Below are positions 8,135 to 18,522 of a stretch of DNA of 54,679 nt, piece by piece (position 1 is the stretch's first letter; each line of letters opens with the position of its first letter). The translations under genes and the position numbers were made by a program. The DNA is from Methylobacter sp. GTDB taxonomy: Bacteria; Pseudomonadota; Gammaproteobacteria; Methylococcales; Methylomonadaceae. The notes under the pieces were generated by a model, which did not search any database, was not told the DNA's origin, and worked only from the letters and a program-made list of their open reading frames with translations. The stretch lies in NCBI GenBank assembly GCA_030684815.1, contig JAUXXQ010000156.1:1-54679 (forward strand), written 5' to 3'.

Positions 8135-10351
8135 ATGTCCAAACCTTCTAAAACCCATTTTGGTAGCGTTGCGCATAATACCAATAAGCTGATGGCGCCG
8201 TTTCGGTTGTGCCTGATGACTGCGGCCATTGTTGCTGCGCTTGATGCAAAGGCGGCTGATGCTATTGACGATAAGCCGCCTACCTTGCAATTGCCCAGTC
8301 TGGAAATTATCGGTGAAGACCCTTCGCGGTTGGAGCAGATCCCCGGTTCCGGGTTTGTTATCGACAAAACCACGCTCGACCGCCAAGGGCCGTTGTCGGC
8401 TAAGGACGCTTTGCGCACTGTGCCCGGCATTCATATTGTTGATGAAGACGTGCTGGGGCGGCGGTTTAACTTGGGCATACGCGGTCTGGATCCAAGGCGT
8501 TCGGCGCGCACCCAGTTGTTGGAAGACGGCGCACCGATACAATTGGCACCTTATGGCGACCCCAGCAACCATTACATCCCATCGATGAAACGCGTCGACC
8601 ATATCGAAGTGCTGAAAGGTTCAGGGCAAATCATGTACGGGCCGCAAACGGTCGGTGGTGCAGTCAACTTTGTCAGTGCAGCTATCCCTGAGAAATTCGG
8701 CGGCTCGATTTCCGCAGCGGGCGGCAATAACGGCTATTACGACACCCACCTTAGATTGGGCGGCACGGTCGATAATGTCGGCCTTTCTTTGGATTATATT
8801 CGCCAGGAAGCCGATGGCAACCGGAGCGGACAGCATCAGGAAGTCGACGATTTGGCGCTGAAAAGCCTGATTAAGTTTAATGACCGGCATCGTTTGATGT
8901 TAAAGGGCACGTTGACCCATGAAGATGCGCAGATGGGCGAAGCGGGCCTGACCAGCGAAATGTTCCGCCAAGGCCGCCGCACCAATTTATTGCGCAACGA
9001 TAGTTTTGAAGTCAGGCGTTATTCCGGGCAAGCGCTGTACGAATTCGACGTGTCCGACACGATGCAGTTCAGCACCAATATCTACGGCAACCACATGTTC
9101 CGCGAATCTATCCGTCAGGCCAATGATTCGTCGGGGATGAACAACTGTGCAGACCGACGCACACCCATTTCAGCGGAGGCAGCCTCAACCTGCGGCAATG
9201 AGCAGCGCCCCAGAACGTACAATGTGTTCGGCATCGAACCTAAGCTGGTGTTCAGCCATCATTTGTTTGGCGTGGAGAGTGAGGCCACTACCGGTATTCG
9301 CGGTCATTTCGAGTGGGCCGACCGCGAGCGTTATGTCGGCAATGCCAACCCGACCGACACCACGCAAGGCACCGGCCTGAATAATCATGGCCGCAACCGT
9401 TATCAAAACAACTCGCTGAATACCCAAGCCTTGTCTTATTTTGCCCAAAACCGCTTTTTCTTGGGCGACTTTACCTTAACGCCGGGCGTGCGTGTCGAGC
9501 ATTACGAGCAGGACAACATTAACCGTAAGGACAACAGGAAAGAGCAATATTCGCGTACCGAAGCGTTGCCGGGCATCGGCGCAACCTATAACGGCATCGA
9601 CAATGCCACGCTGTTTGCCGGTGTGCATCGCGGTTTCGCCCCGGCGCGGATTGACGATGTGATGGATCCGAGATCGGGCGTGTTAAGGCAGGTCAATCCA
9701 GAAATGAGCTTGAATTATGAAGCCGGTGTCCGCACCACGCCGATTCCGGGTATCAGCGCCGAGTTGACCTATTTCCGTATCGATTTTGAAGACCAAATCG
9801 TCAATGTGCCGGTACCGAACAACGATGATTATTACGACAACGTCGGCGAGACCGTTCATCAAGGCGTGGAAACCGGTTTCCGTCTGGATTCCGACAAACT
9901 GTTCGGCACTGAATACAACTACTACCTGACCACCTCGTACACCTATCTTGATGCCTATTTCGACAGCACTGTGGCCAGTCGTGAAGAAGGTGGCGGCGAT
10001 CCGGTGGTGATGAAAGGCAACCGCTTGCCTTATGCGCCGGAACATCTGATTAACGCCAACATCGGTGTCGAAACACCTTGGGGGTTGGATATTCGTTTTG
10101 GCGTGCAAAGCGTCAGCCAGCAATTCGCCGATAAGGAAAACACGCTTGTCGAAAATGCGTCAGGGCAAGAGGGTGTCATTCCCGGCTATACCACGTTCAA
10201 TGTCTCAGCCAATTACAAGGTCAACAAAGATATCAATGTATTCATGAACGGCTACAACCTGAGCAACAAAACCTATATCGCTAGCCGTATTGACGGCATT
10301 CAGCCGGGGCAAGGTTTCCAGATGATAGGCGGGGTTAAGTGGGCTTTTTAA
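8135..10351 (+). CDS. TonB-dependent outer membrane receptor (FecA-like)
   Basis: A 738-residue outer-membrane transporter. It has an extended N-terminus and signal sequence (cleavage near 40, after LDAKA), a plug domain (about 60-185: SAKDALRTVPGIHIVDED, NLGIRGLDPRRS, VDHIEVLKGSGQIMYGPQTVGGAVNF) and a 22-strand barrel ending in the terminal Phe of VKWAF needed for BAM insertion. The plug resembles FecA-type ferric-chelate receptors. There is no N-terminal secretin/STN signalling domain and no adjacent sigma/anti-sigma pair, so it is a transporter rather than a transducer. The neighbours (NlpE-like, cupredoxin, multicopper oxidase) make copper or iron chelates the likely cargo, but the substrate cannot be read from sequence. 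AGGG lies 8 bp before the ATG. Confidence 0.9.
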   Translation: MSKPSKTHFGSVAHNTNKLMAPFRLCLMTAAIVAALDAKAADAIDDKPPTLQLPSLEIIGEDPSRLEQIPGSGFVIDKTTLDRQGPLSAKDALRTVPGIHIVDEDVLGRRFNLGIRGLDPRRSARTQLLEDGAPIQLAPYGDPSNHYIPSMKRVDHIEVLKGSGQIMYGPQTVGGAVNFVSAAIPEKFGGSISAAGGNNGYYDTHLRLGGTVDNVGLSLDYIRQEADGNRSGQHQEVDDLALKSLIKFNDRHRLMLKGTLTHEDAQMGEAGLTSEMFRQGRRTNLLRNDSFEVRRYSGQALYEFDVSDTMQFSTNIYGNHMFRESIRQANDSSGMNNCADRRTPISAEAASTCGNEQRPRTYNVFGIEPKLVFSHHLFGVESEATTGIRGHFEWADRERYVGNANPTDTTQGTGLNNHGRNRYQNNSLNTQALSYFAQNRFFLGDFTLTPGVRVEHYEQDNINRKDNRKEQYSRTEALPGIGATYNGIDNATLFAGVHRGFAPARIDDVMDPRSGVLRQVNPEMSLNYEAGVRTTPIPGISAELTYFRIDFEDQIVNVPVPNNDDYYDNVGETVHQGVETGFRLDSDKLFGTEYNYYLTTSYTYLDAYFDSTVASREEGGGDPVVMKGNRLPYAPEHLINANIGVETPWGLDIRFGVQSVSQQFADKENTLVENASGQEGVIPGYTTFNVSANYKVNKDINVFMNGYNLSNKTYIASRIDGIQPGQGFQMIGGVKWAF

Positions 10352-10414
10352 AGAATCCTGATAAATCAGACTGTGCAATCAGAAGAACTGGTAAGCCTAT
10401 TTCTTTTAACATTT

Positions 10415-10475
10415 ACATTGGAGTCCAATAACTTTAGCTATTGGCGGTAAAAGAGCTAAAGCTGTTTTACCGCCA
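10415..10475. repeat. Palindromic repeat, inverted partner of 1-57
   Basis: Begins ATTGGAGTCCAATA and contains the CTTTAGCTATTGGCGGTAAAA and GCTAAAGCTGTTTTAC hairpins seen in reverse at 1-57. It lies in the 315-bp gap between the convergent TonB receptor and cupredoxin genes. That gap also holds the terminator at 10573. Confidence 0.6.
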
Positions 10476-10572
10476 ACTTGTTTGTTAAGAAACTTATAAA
10501 TTGATTTATATTGGGTTATTTTAGTTAAACTAAAAACTTGAACATCGATTTTCAGGAAATCGTCTTATTCGC

Positions 10573-10615
10573 CACAAAGGGCACGGAGGATAAAACTCCG
10601 GGCCCTTTGTGCGTT
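10573..10615. terminator. Strong rho-independent terminator
   Basis: Arms CACAAAGGGCaCGGAG (10573-10588) and CTCCGgGCCCTTTGTG (10596-10611) pair over 15 of 16 positions around a 7-nt loop and are followed by CGTTTT. It lies between convergent genes and can end transcripts of the TonB receptor (plus strand). The minus-strand tail is weaker. Confidence 0.75.
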
Positions 10616-10666
10616 TTAAGGACTCGCCTAAATGTGCCGAATGCGCGTTTGCGTGACTTTGACTTT

Positions 10667-11326
10667 CTATATTTTGTTTCTAATAACAAAAAACGGGATG
10701 GTGCAGCCTAGCAATATGCACATAATCAACACTCCCCACGCGGTTTGGTTCCAATCGACCGGGTAGCTGTCGGCTTTGACTGGTTTGCTGATGCCGGGAA
10801 TGCTGGGCAAATCGCCATCGCCGCCATCGACTTTCAATTGCGCTTTCATGCCTTTTTCCATGTGTTGCGCCAGTTCGCAATGCACCAGATAGGTTTTTTT
10901 CTGGCTCGGCACAATCAACGAGGCTTTCAATTCGCCTTGTCCGTACAGTTCCAGATGGAACATGCCTTGCGGATAAAGATAGCCGGGCAAGCCGTGTATC
11001 ATCAATTGGTGGCGGATTTGGTCGTCATTGATGAAGGTGATATTGATGCGGGAGCAGGGTTTTACATCCCATTCTTGGCCATCGAAGGCAAACATTTTGC
11101 CGGGAAATTTCAGTGCGTATTTGTGTCCGGCGCGGATGGTGATATTGACGTCGCCGGACACTTTCGGGCAGTCCTTGGGCAGGTTGTCGCTGTTGGCGTT
11201 CATGATCATGCCTTTTTCGTCCATCATCATGCTGCCGTGATGCATCATGGCCATGGGTTCGTCGGCCATTGCCGCGTGGCTGTATAGCGCCAGCATAATT
11301 AACAGGGTGATTAATTTTTTCATCAA
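10667..11326 (-). CDS. Membrane-anchored cupredoxin-domain protein
   Basis: 219 residues. The signal peptide ends near AMA (about 21), followed by a Met/His-rich stretch (MAMMHHGSMMM) like those of periplasmic copper-binding proteins. A cupredoxin fold (about 55-170) carries a full type-1 copper ligand set: His106 (IRHQLM), Cys150, His155 and Met160 (HCELAQHMEKGM). A single C-terminal helix (about 194-214, TAWGVLIMCILLGCTIPFFVI) and a basic tail anchor it in the inner membrane facing the periplasm. It follows the multicopper oxidase on the same strand after a 137-bp gap and may be its electron partner or a copper carrier. The electron-transfer role is inference. Confidence 0.85.
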   Translation of the reverse strand: MMKKLITLLIMLALYSHAAMADEPMAMMHHGSMMMDEKGMIMNANSDNLPKDCPKVSGDVNITIRAGHKYALKFPGKMFAFDGQEWDVKPCSRINITFINDDQIRHQLMIHGLPGYLYPQGMFHLELYGQGELKASLIVPSQKKTYLVHCELAQHMEKGMKAQLKVDGGDGDLPSIPGISKPVKADSYPVDWNQTAWGVLIMCILLGCTIPFFVIRNKI

Positions 11327-11439
11327 ATATCCTTGCTGGTTTGAAAGCTCCCTATTTAGTGGGAATCGTTAGATTTGACAACGATGTATTGGCATCGTTA
11401 TCCTCTGGCAACTTCTTCGTTCACGGGGAGGCAAGTCGC

Positions 11440-11483
11440 CGACCTCATCTGTCGATGGCTTTGTCATTCGGCAGATGAGGTCG
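11440..11483. other. Inverted repeat over the multicopper oxidase stop codon
   Basis: CGACCTCATCTG (11440-11451) is a perfect inverted match to CAGATGAGGTCG (11472-11483), extended inward by three more pairs including one G-U. The stem includes the last codons and stop of the oxidase gene. There is no U run on the minus-strand transcript, so it may stabilise or stop mRNA between the oxidase and the cupredoxin gene rather than act as a classic terminator. Confidence 0.55.
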
Positions 11484-13158
11484 AGTGTGGATTGAAATAT
11501 TGTTTTTGTTTCCGTTTGTAAACCAGCAGCACAAAAACAGCCAAGCCTATGGCTAAACCGGCCGCTAGGCCGAAGATGATGATGCGCACATAATCGGGCG
11601 CAATCAGTCCGGCTTCGCCAAGCAAGGGTGCAAAATCGCCTTGTCCCCAGACCGCTTGTTTTTTGGCGTAGTAATCTTTGTTAAACACTTGGTCAAGAAA
11701 GGTGTCATGCATAAGCGGCATGCCTTGTTCATCAATTAACGGCTTGTAGGCCAAAATCGCCATGTTGCCGCCGGGTTCCATGCCGTCGGTGGTAGTGCCG
11801 GTGGGGACATGATCATGGAACATCCATAAGCCGGGGCCGTAGCTGTTTAAGCCGTTATTTTCGGTGCGCAGACGTAAATCAAGCCGTTGTGCCGGGGCAA
11901 TGTCGAACACGTCACGGGTTATTTGTGACGCCGCCGACAAGTCAACGCCGTCGAAAGCGGTGATGGTGGCTTTGTGCCCGTGGATATGCAGCGCGACCGG
12001 GGAGCGCTGGGCGTTGGCGATATGCAGTTTGATGTCTTCGTTATCATTGGCGACGATGACGCCATCGCGCAGTGTGTACGGAAAGGAATGGCCGTTCAGC
12101 ATAAAATAGCTTTCAAACGATTCGTTCATGTTATAGCCGCGGTTCATGCGCTGCGCGATCAGGCGTGGGTCATTGGCATTCTGGATGATCTGCGCCAGCT
12201 TTTTATCGACCGACTGATAATGTAAATCGTATTCCTGGCTGTAGGATTCTTTCACCGCAACGGCAGGATGGCGGACGTGCCCGGCACCGATGTTGAAGGT
12301 CTGCACCCAGTTATTGGGTCGGTTTTCTTCGACGATAATCATGCCGCTCAAGCCCATCATGGTGTGCTGGGCGGTTTGTACGTGACAATGGTAAAGCATG
12401 GTGCCAGCATGGCGGGGCTGGATTTCATAAGTGTGGCTTTTGCCGGGAAACACCGGATGCTCCTCCATGCCGTCATTATCGTCACCTGCGGCGGTTTCCC
12501 AGGGATGATCGACGCCATGCAGGTGGATGGTGTGCGGCAGGTAATGGGTGTTTTCCAATGTGATATAAACCTTGTCGCCCTGTTCAACGCGAATGACAGG
12601 GGAGGGTGCGCGCAACAGCGGATTGGCAACCAGCGAATTGAAATTTTTAACCGCCATGCCGCTGGCTTTGGGCGCGAATACCCACAGTCCCGGCTGGATC
12701 CCGGGGGCAATGTCGAAGGTGTTAATCAGAAAATCGCCGTCGGGGCTGGCGCCGTTAAGCTCCACGACTTCAAGTTTGATGCGGATAATGTCGGGGTCGC
12801 CGTCGCCGTCGAGGTCGTCAGTCTTGGTCAGCGCATCTTGGGCGATATGTGTTTGCATCAGCGTCTGCATCGACACATTGTTGGCGCCTTTGACCGCGAG
12901 TGCGATGTCGTAAGGGTTGTCCGGTTCGCAGGCGAGAGATTCATCAATAGTGATGCCGTCAACAACTTGCGCCGGCCGCCATTCCGGATGTTCATTGGAA
13001 CACGGTTTTTCTACTGCGCTGGTCTCTTCCGAACGGTAAAAAACAGTTTCAGGTGGCGTAATGTCAGCATCTTGTGATGAAGTTGGGGCAAAATAAATGG
13101 CAAGGGCGATTAATGCGAAAAGCAATAGCATTAATGGAATGAGGTGTTTTTTAGGCAT
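11464..13158 (-). CDS. Membrane-anchored two-domain multicopper oxidase (type 1 copper in domain 1)
   Basis: 564 residues with an N-terminal signal anchor (about 5-24) and a C-terminal helix (about 524-546) ending in a basic tail. Four copper-binding elements are visible: HLHG (His212/214), HCH (His257-Cys258-His259) with His265 nearby, HIHGH (391-395) and HDH (448-450). The only type-1 cysteine is in the first domain (YHCHVQTAQHTMMG); the C-terminal element is FHDH without Cys. That layout matches two-domain type-C multicopper oxidases such as the blue copper oxidase of Nitrosomonas rather than CotA/CueO. A DLDGDGDPD calcium-loop-like insert sits at 115-123. It is probably a periplasmic oxidase of Cu(I), Fe(II) or a small organic substrate. 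The cupredoxin gene follows on the same strand. Confidence 0.85.
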   Translation of the reverse strand: MPKKHLIPLMLLLFALIALAIYFAPTSSQDADITPPETVFYRSEETSAVEKPCSNEHPEWRPAQVVDGITIDESLACEPDNPYDIALAVKGANNVSMQTLMQTHIAQDALTKTDDLDGDGDPDIIRIKLEVVELNGASPDGDFLINTFDIAPGIQPGLWVFAPKASGMAVKNFNSLVANPLLRAPSPVIRVEQGDKVYITLENTHYLPHTIHLHGVDHPWETAAGDDNDGMEEHPVFPGKSHTYEIQPRHAGTMLYHCHVQTAQHTMMGLSGMIIVEENRPNNWVQTFNIGAGHVRHPAVAVKESYSQEYDLHYQSVDKKLAQIIQNANDPRLIAQRMNRGYNMNESFESYFMLNGHSFPYTLRDGVIVANDNEDIKLHIANAQRSPVALHIHGHKATITAFDGVDLSAASQITRDVFDIAPAQRLDLRLRTENNGLNSYGPGLWMFHDHVPTGTTTDGMEPGGNMAILAYKPLIDEQGMPLMHDTFLDQVFNKDYYAKKQAVWGQGDFAPLLGEAGLIAPDYVRIIIFGLAAGLAIGLAVFVLLVYKRKQKQYFNPHSTSSAE

Positions 13159-13421
13159 ATTGCGACAGAAAATTGCGGTAAAGTGGCGCTATTGTAAAGG
13201 CCTGCTAAATTAAAACCTAGGTGCATTTATAAAACGGCAGCGTTGTGATTAATTGTAATTCCCGACGACACAGTGTGTTTTAAATAGCACTGGCGGACAT
13301 TATACTTGTTATAATTTCCGCCGAAATTTAATGTTGTTAGGTTAGGTTGTTCTCTAAAGGATATATAAGCCAAGCCTTCCCCGTCCCTAATTTATGCAAA
13401 CCTTTACTTGGTACTGAACGT

Positions 13422-13961
13422 ATGTCTAATTCAAACTCGTATAACCCGGATCTTGATTGGACTCAAGTCAGGGAAACGTCAAAAATGCTTATTTTATCGG
13501 CTATTCAAGTAGAAGATATGCTGAACGAATCCGATTTGTCGGTTAATACGCTGACAGAATCGTTTACCTCGATTGTTGAGCATATGCAGTCCATCAACAA
13601 CCATCTGCTTGCGCTTGATTCCTGCGAAGTAAGGGATGAAGCGATAGCCTGTTGTGCGGAAACAACCGGAAAAATTCAGGCCTCCATTATTGCTTTCCAG
13701 TTTTATGACCGGATGCAGCAATGTCTGCAGCATGTCACCTTAAATTTAAAAGGCTTGTCGGAGCTGGTGGAAAGTCCGCACCGGCTTTATAACCCAATCG
13801 AATGGCGGCAGTTTCAGCACGAAATCCGTTCCCGCTATACCATGGAATCTGAAAAGCTGATGTTTGATGCTATCGTGCAAGGCAAGTCTGTGGATGAGGC
13901 GCTGGCATTAAAAAGTGCGCATCAAGAAGAAGACCAGTCGGACAATATAGAACTGTTTTAA
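13422..13961 (+). CDS. CheZ-like putative chemotaxis phosphatase
   Basis: 179 residues from MSNSNSYNPD; an in-frame TTG start at 13347 would add 25 unlikely residues. It is all-helical in appearance, with no signal peptide. The segment AFQFYDRMQQCLQHV (91-105) contains Asp96 and Gln100 in the DxxxQ spacing of the CheZ/CheX catalytic motif that dephosphorylates CheY-P. The C-terminus is acidic (EEDQSDNIELF), as in CheZ tails. No che genes are adjacent; the next gene (7 bp on) encodes a lipoprotein. Function is inferred from the motif and helical pattern only; an uncharacterised coiled-coil protein is the alternative. A TATAAT lies at about 13307-13312 upstream. Confidence 0.5.
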   Translation: MSNSNSYNPDLDWTQVRETSKMLILSAIQVEDMLNESDLSVNTLTESFTSIVEHMQSINNHLLALDSCEVRDEAIACCAETTGKIQASIIAFQFYDRMQQCLQHVTLNLKGLSELVESPHRLYNPIEWRQFQHEIRSRYTMESEKLMFDAIVQGKSVDEALALKSAHQEEDQSDNIELF

Positions 13962-13967
13962 TCTGCG

Positions 13968-14624
13968 ATGTCATTTAAACGATTAGTCATTATTGGGGCA
14001 TTGCCCTCTTTGCTCGCCGGTTGCGCCGGGATTTACGGCACGCAACCGCCAGCGCCTGTATACGGGGGGCAGCCATCCCCCCCGAAACCTCCTGTCAGCA
14101 CAACTGAAAAAATACCCCCCGCCCAACCGCTTGTTAAAACACAACCGCTCAAAGAGTTTCCGGAAATAAAGCCGGAACCTTGGTTGTCGCCGGAACCGCT
14201 ACCCATAGGGCCTGAACCTTCTGAGCCGGTCATATTGGCGCCATTGGAACCGCCACCGCCGCCGGAATTAACGCCATTTCGGCCGATAGAAGCCACGGTG
14301 CCGTTGTCCCCTGTGGTCAATGCGCTAGTGTTGGCGGCCAACCAAAACACCAAGGCTGGCGATATTGAGTCAGCCGCCTCGTCGATTGAGCGTGCGATCA
14401 GAATCGAACCCAGAAATGCGACCTTGTTTTATAAGTTGGCCTTATTAAGGTTGAAACAGTCGAAGCCGCGTCTGGCCGAGGATTTGGCCAAAAAGTCCGC
14501 GTTACTGGCCGTTAACGACAACACGTTGAAAAAGCATTGCTGGTTATTGATCGCCCATGCCCGAGAATTGCAACAGAATTTCCCCGGCGCCAAAGAGGCC
14601 AAGATGAAGGCCGATAGTTTTTAA
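13968..14624 (+). CDS. Proline-rich lipoprotein with C-terminal TPR repeats
   Basis: 218 residues. A lipoprotein signal peptide ends in the lipobox LLAGC (Cys19), followed by a roughly 85-residue Pro/Glu-rich linker able to span the periplasm. Residues about 118-215 form two or three tetratricopeptide repeats (NTKAGDIESAASSIERAIRIEPRNATLFYKLALLRLKQ, quoted in part from the repeat region). The Ala at +2 predicts outer-membrane sorting. TPR lipoproteins act as scaffolds in envelope assembly; no specific partner is evident. It starts 7 bp after the CheZ-like gene, so the two are likely one operon. Confidence 0.8.
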   Translation: MSFKRLVIIGALPSLLAGCAGIYGTQPPAPVYGGQPSPPKPPVSTTEKIPPAQPLVKTQPLKEFPEIKPEPWLSPEPLPIGPEPSEPVILAPLEPPPPPELTPFRPIEATVPLSPVVNALVLAANQNTKAGDIESAASSIERAIRIEPRNATLFYKLALLRLKQSKPRLAEDLAKKSALLAVNDNTLKKHCWLLIAHARELQQNFPGAKEAKMKADSF

Positions 14625-14716
14625 ACGGTTGTTAAGTAATGTTTCAATCCACATGAAAAATTAGTAACTGCCCAGCGCTATGCTGAACATAATTAAACAA
14701 AACACGGATAACACTC

Positions 14717-15460
14717 ATGCAGATTCTCGGTATAGATATAGGCGGCACAGGCATTAAAGGAGCCATTGTCGATACGGTAACAGGCGAGCTCGTGACCGGA
14801 CGCCATCGGATTGAGACACCGCAACCGGCGACGCCCGAAGCCGTCGCCGCAGTCATTGCCCAGCTTGTCCTCCATTTTCACTGGAACGGGCTGGTAGGCT
14901 GCGGTTTTCCTGCCGCCATTCAACACGGCGTAGCGCGTACCGCTGCCAATATATCGAAAACCTTTATCGGCACTGATATTGACAAGCTATTTTCAGAAGC
15001 CACTAATTGCCCCTGTTATAGCGTCAATGATGCCGATGCCGCCGGTATGGCTGAAATGTATTTCGGCGAAGGTAAAGGCCAATCCGGCGTTGTGCTGCTG
15101 GTGACCATTGGCACCGGATTGGGCAGTGCACTTTTTACCGGCAGGACGTTACTGCCTAATACTGAATTAGGGCATTTGTATTTGGATAACGGTGTAGAAG
15201 CTGAGCATTATGCCTCGGATGCAGTCCGGAAAATTGAGGATATGGGCTGGAAGGTTTGGGGCAAGCGTTTTAACACTTACTTAACTCTGATGGAAAAGCT
15301 ATTTTGGCCTGACCTGATCATTCTTGGCGGCGGCGCCAGTAAAAAAATGGATAAATTTAAAGCACAGCTCACGCTGGAAGCGCCGGTAAGGCCAGCGGCC
15401 TTTTTGAACCAAGCGGGTATTGTTGGTGCCGCATTGTATGCACAATCAAAAATAACGTGA
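14717..15460 (+). CDS. ppgK: Polyphosphate glucokinase (ROK family)
   Basis: 247 residues. It phosphorylates glucose using inorganic polyphosphate (and often ATP). Features: phosphate-1 motif DIGGTGIKG (6-14), the catalytic region [14 protein letters not shown], the phosphate-2 motif [10 protein letters not shown], and the [19 protein letters not shown] segment that in PPGKs replaces the zinc-binding ROK signature. It ends with [13 protein letters not shown]. The length fits bacterial PPGKs. It is monocistronic, with a 92-bp gap before it and a terminator at 15521. Confidence 0.9.
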   Translation: MQILGIDIGGTGIKGAIVDTVTGELVTGRHRIETPQPATPEAVAAVIAQLVLHFHWNGLVGCGFPAAIQHGVARTAANISKTFIGTDIDKLFSEATNCPCYSVNDADAAGMAEMYFGEGKGQSGVVLLVTIGTGLGSALFTGRTLLPNTELGHLYLDNGVEAEHYASDAVRKIEDMGWKVWGKRFNTYLTLMEKLFWPDLIILGGGASKKMDKFKAQLTLEAPVRPAAFLNQAGIVGAALYAQSKIT

Positions 15461-15520
15461 GCGACTTTTTTGGTAATTTCTTAAAAAGAATAAGGCTAAT
15501 AATAGCCTGCCAAAGGAGCG

Positions 15521-15547
15521 AAAAAACACGAAAATCTCGTGGTTTTT
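15521..15547 (+). terminator. Rho-independent terminator after ppgK
   Basis: AAAAAACACGA pairs with TCGTGGTTTTT around the 5-nt loop AAATC with one mismatch, ending in a T run. It lies 61 bp after the ppgK stop. Confidence 0.7.
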
Positions 15548-17319
<1,772 letters not shown>

Positions 17320-17320
<1 letters not shown>

Positions 17321-18522
17321 TGTCGCCTAGAGATATTTTAGACAACATGGAGCCGCATTTCACCAAGGGTGGGCGCTTCGAAAAGTATTACGGTCTCTAT
17401 GAGATGGTCGATACTTTTATTTATACCCCGGCTGACGTCACGCGTGGCACCACGCATGTTCGCGATGGCAATGATTTGAAACGGACGATGACTTTTGTGG
17501 TGATCGCGACGTTTTTTTGCATTTTGATGGCTTGGTATAACACCGGCTATCAGGCCAATTTAGCCTTGGAAGCGATGGGTCTGGATAAAGCCCAGAACTG
17601 GCGTAGTATCCCGATGATGATTTTCGGCTACAGCACGATGAACCCGTTTTCCAATCTGGTTCACGGCGCCTTGTATTTCCTGCCTATTTATATAGTGACG
17701 CTGGCTGTTGGCGGCGTTTGGGAAGTATTGTTCGCAACCGTTCGCGGCCATGAAGTCAACGAAGGCTTTTTGGTGTCGTCAATGCTGTACACATTGATTA
17801 TGCCGCCCGATATGCCTTTGTGGCAGGTGGCTTTGGGCATTTCTTTCGGTATCGTTATCGGTAAAGAAGTGTTCGGTGGCACCGGCAAAAACTTCCTGAA
17901 CCCTGCATTGACGGGTCGAGCATTTTTATATTTCGCTTATCCTGCGTCCATTTCCGGTGATTCGGTTTGGGTTGCGGTTGATGGTTATACTGCAGCGACG
18001 CCATTAGGTTTGGCGGCAGCGGGTGGTCTTGATGCGGTTTACGCGGCCAATTACGGCTGGATGCAAAGCTTTTTCGGTTTTATACCCGGTTGTTTGGGCG
18101 AAACTTCAACGTTGGCGATTTTAATCGGCGCGGCTTTTCTGCTCTATACCAAAGTGGCGTCTTACCGCGTCATGGGCGGCGTGTTTGCCGGTATGGTATT
18201 GACGTCGTTATTGTTTAACGTCATCGGCAGTGATACTAACCACATGTTCGCCTTGCCTTGGTACTGGCATTTGACTATGGGCGGCTTTGCTTTCGGCATG
18301 GTTTATATGGCGACCGACCCGGTCAGTGCGGCGATGACCGATACCGGCCGCTGGGTGTTCGGTGCTTTAGTCGGTGTTATGACGGTATTAATCAGGGTTG
18401 TTAATCCGGCCTTCCCAGAAGGTATTATGCTGGCAATTCTATTTTCCAACATGTTCGCGCCTACGATTGATTATTTTGTCATTCAGGCCAATATCAGAAG
18501 AAGGATGAAACGTCATGCTTAA
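17320..18522 (+). CDS. nqrB: Na+-translocating NADH:quinone reductase subunit B
   Basis: 400 residues, about ten transmembrane helices. It carries a covalent FMN and contains the main Na+ path. The FMN-attachment motif appears as [10 protein letters not shown] with acceptor Thr227, a variant of the usual SGAT core. [28 protein letters not shown] and the C-terminal [11 protein letters not shown] are conserved in NqrB/RnfD. It overlaps nqrC by 8 bp. Confidence 0.95.

Noticed and set aside
12268-13077. 269-aa plus-strand ORF across the multicopper oxidase
   Set aside because: The minus strand encodes copper-binding motifs throughout; the plus frame has no domain signature.
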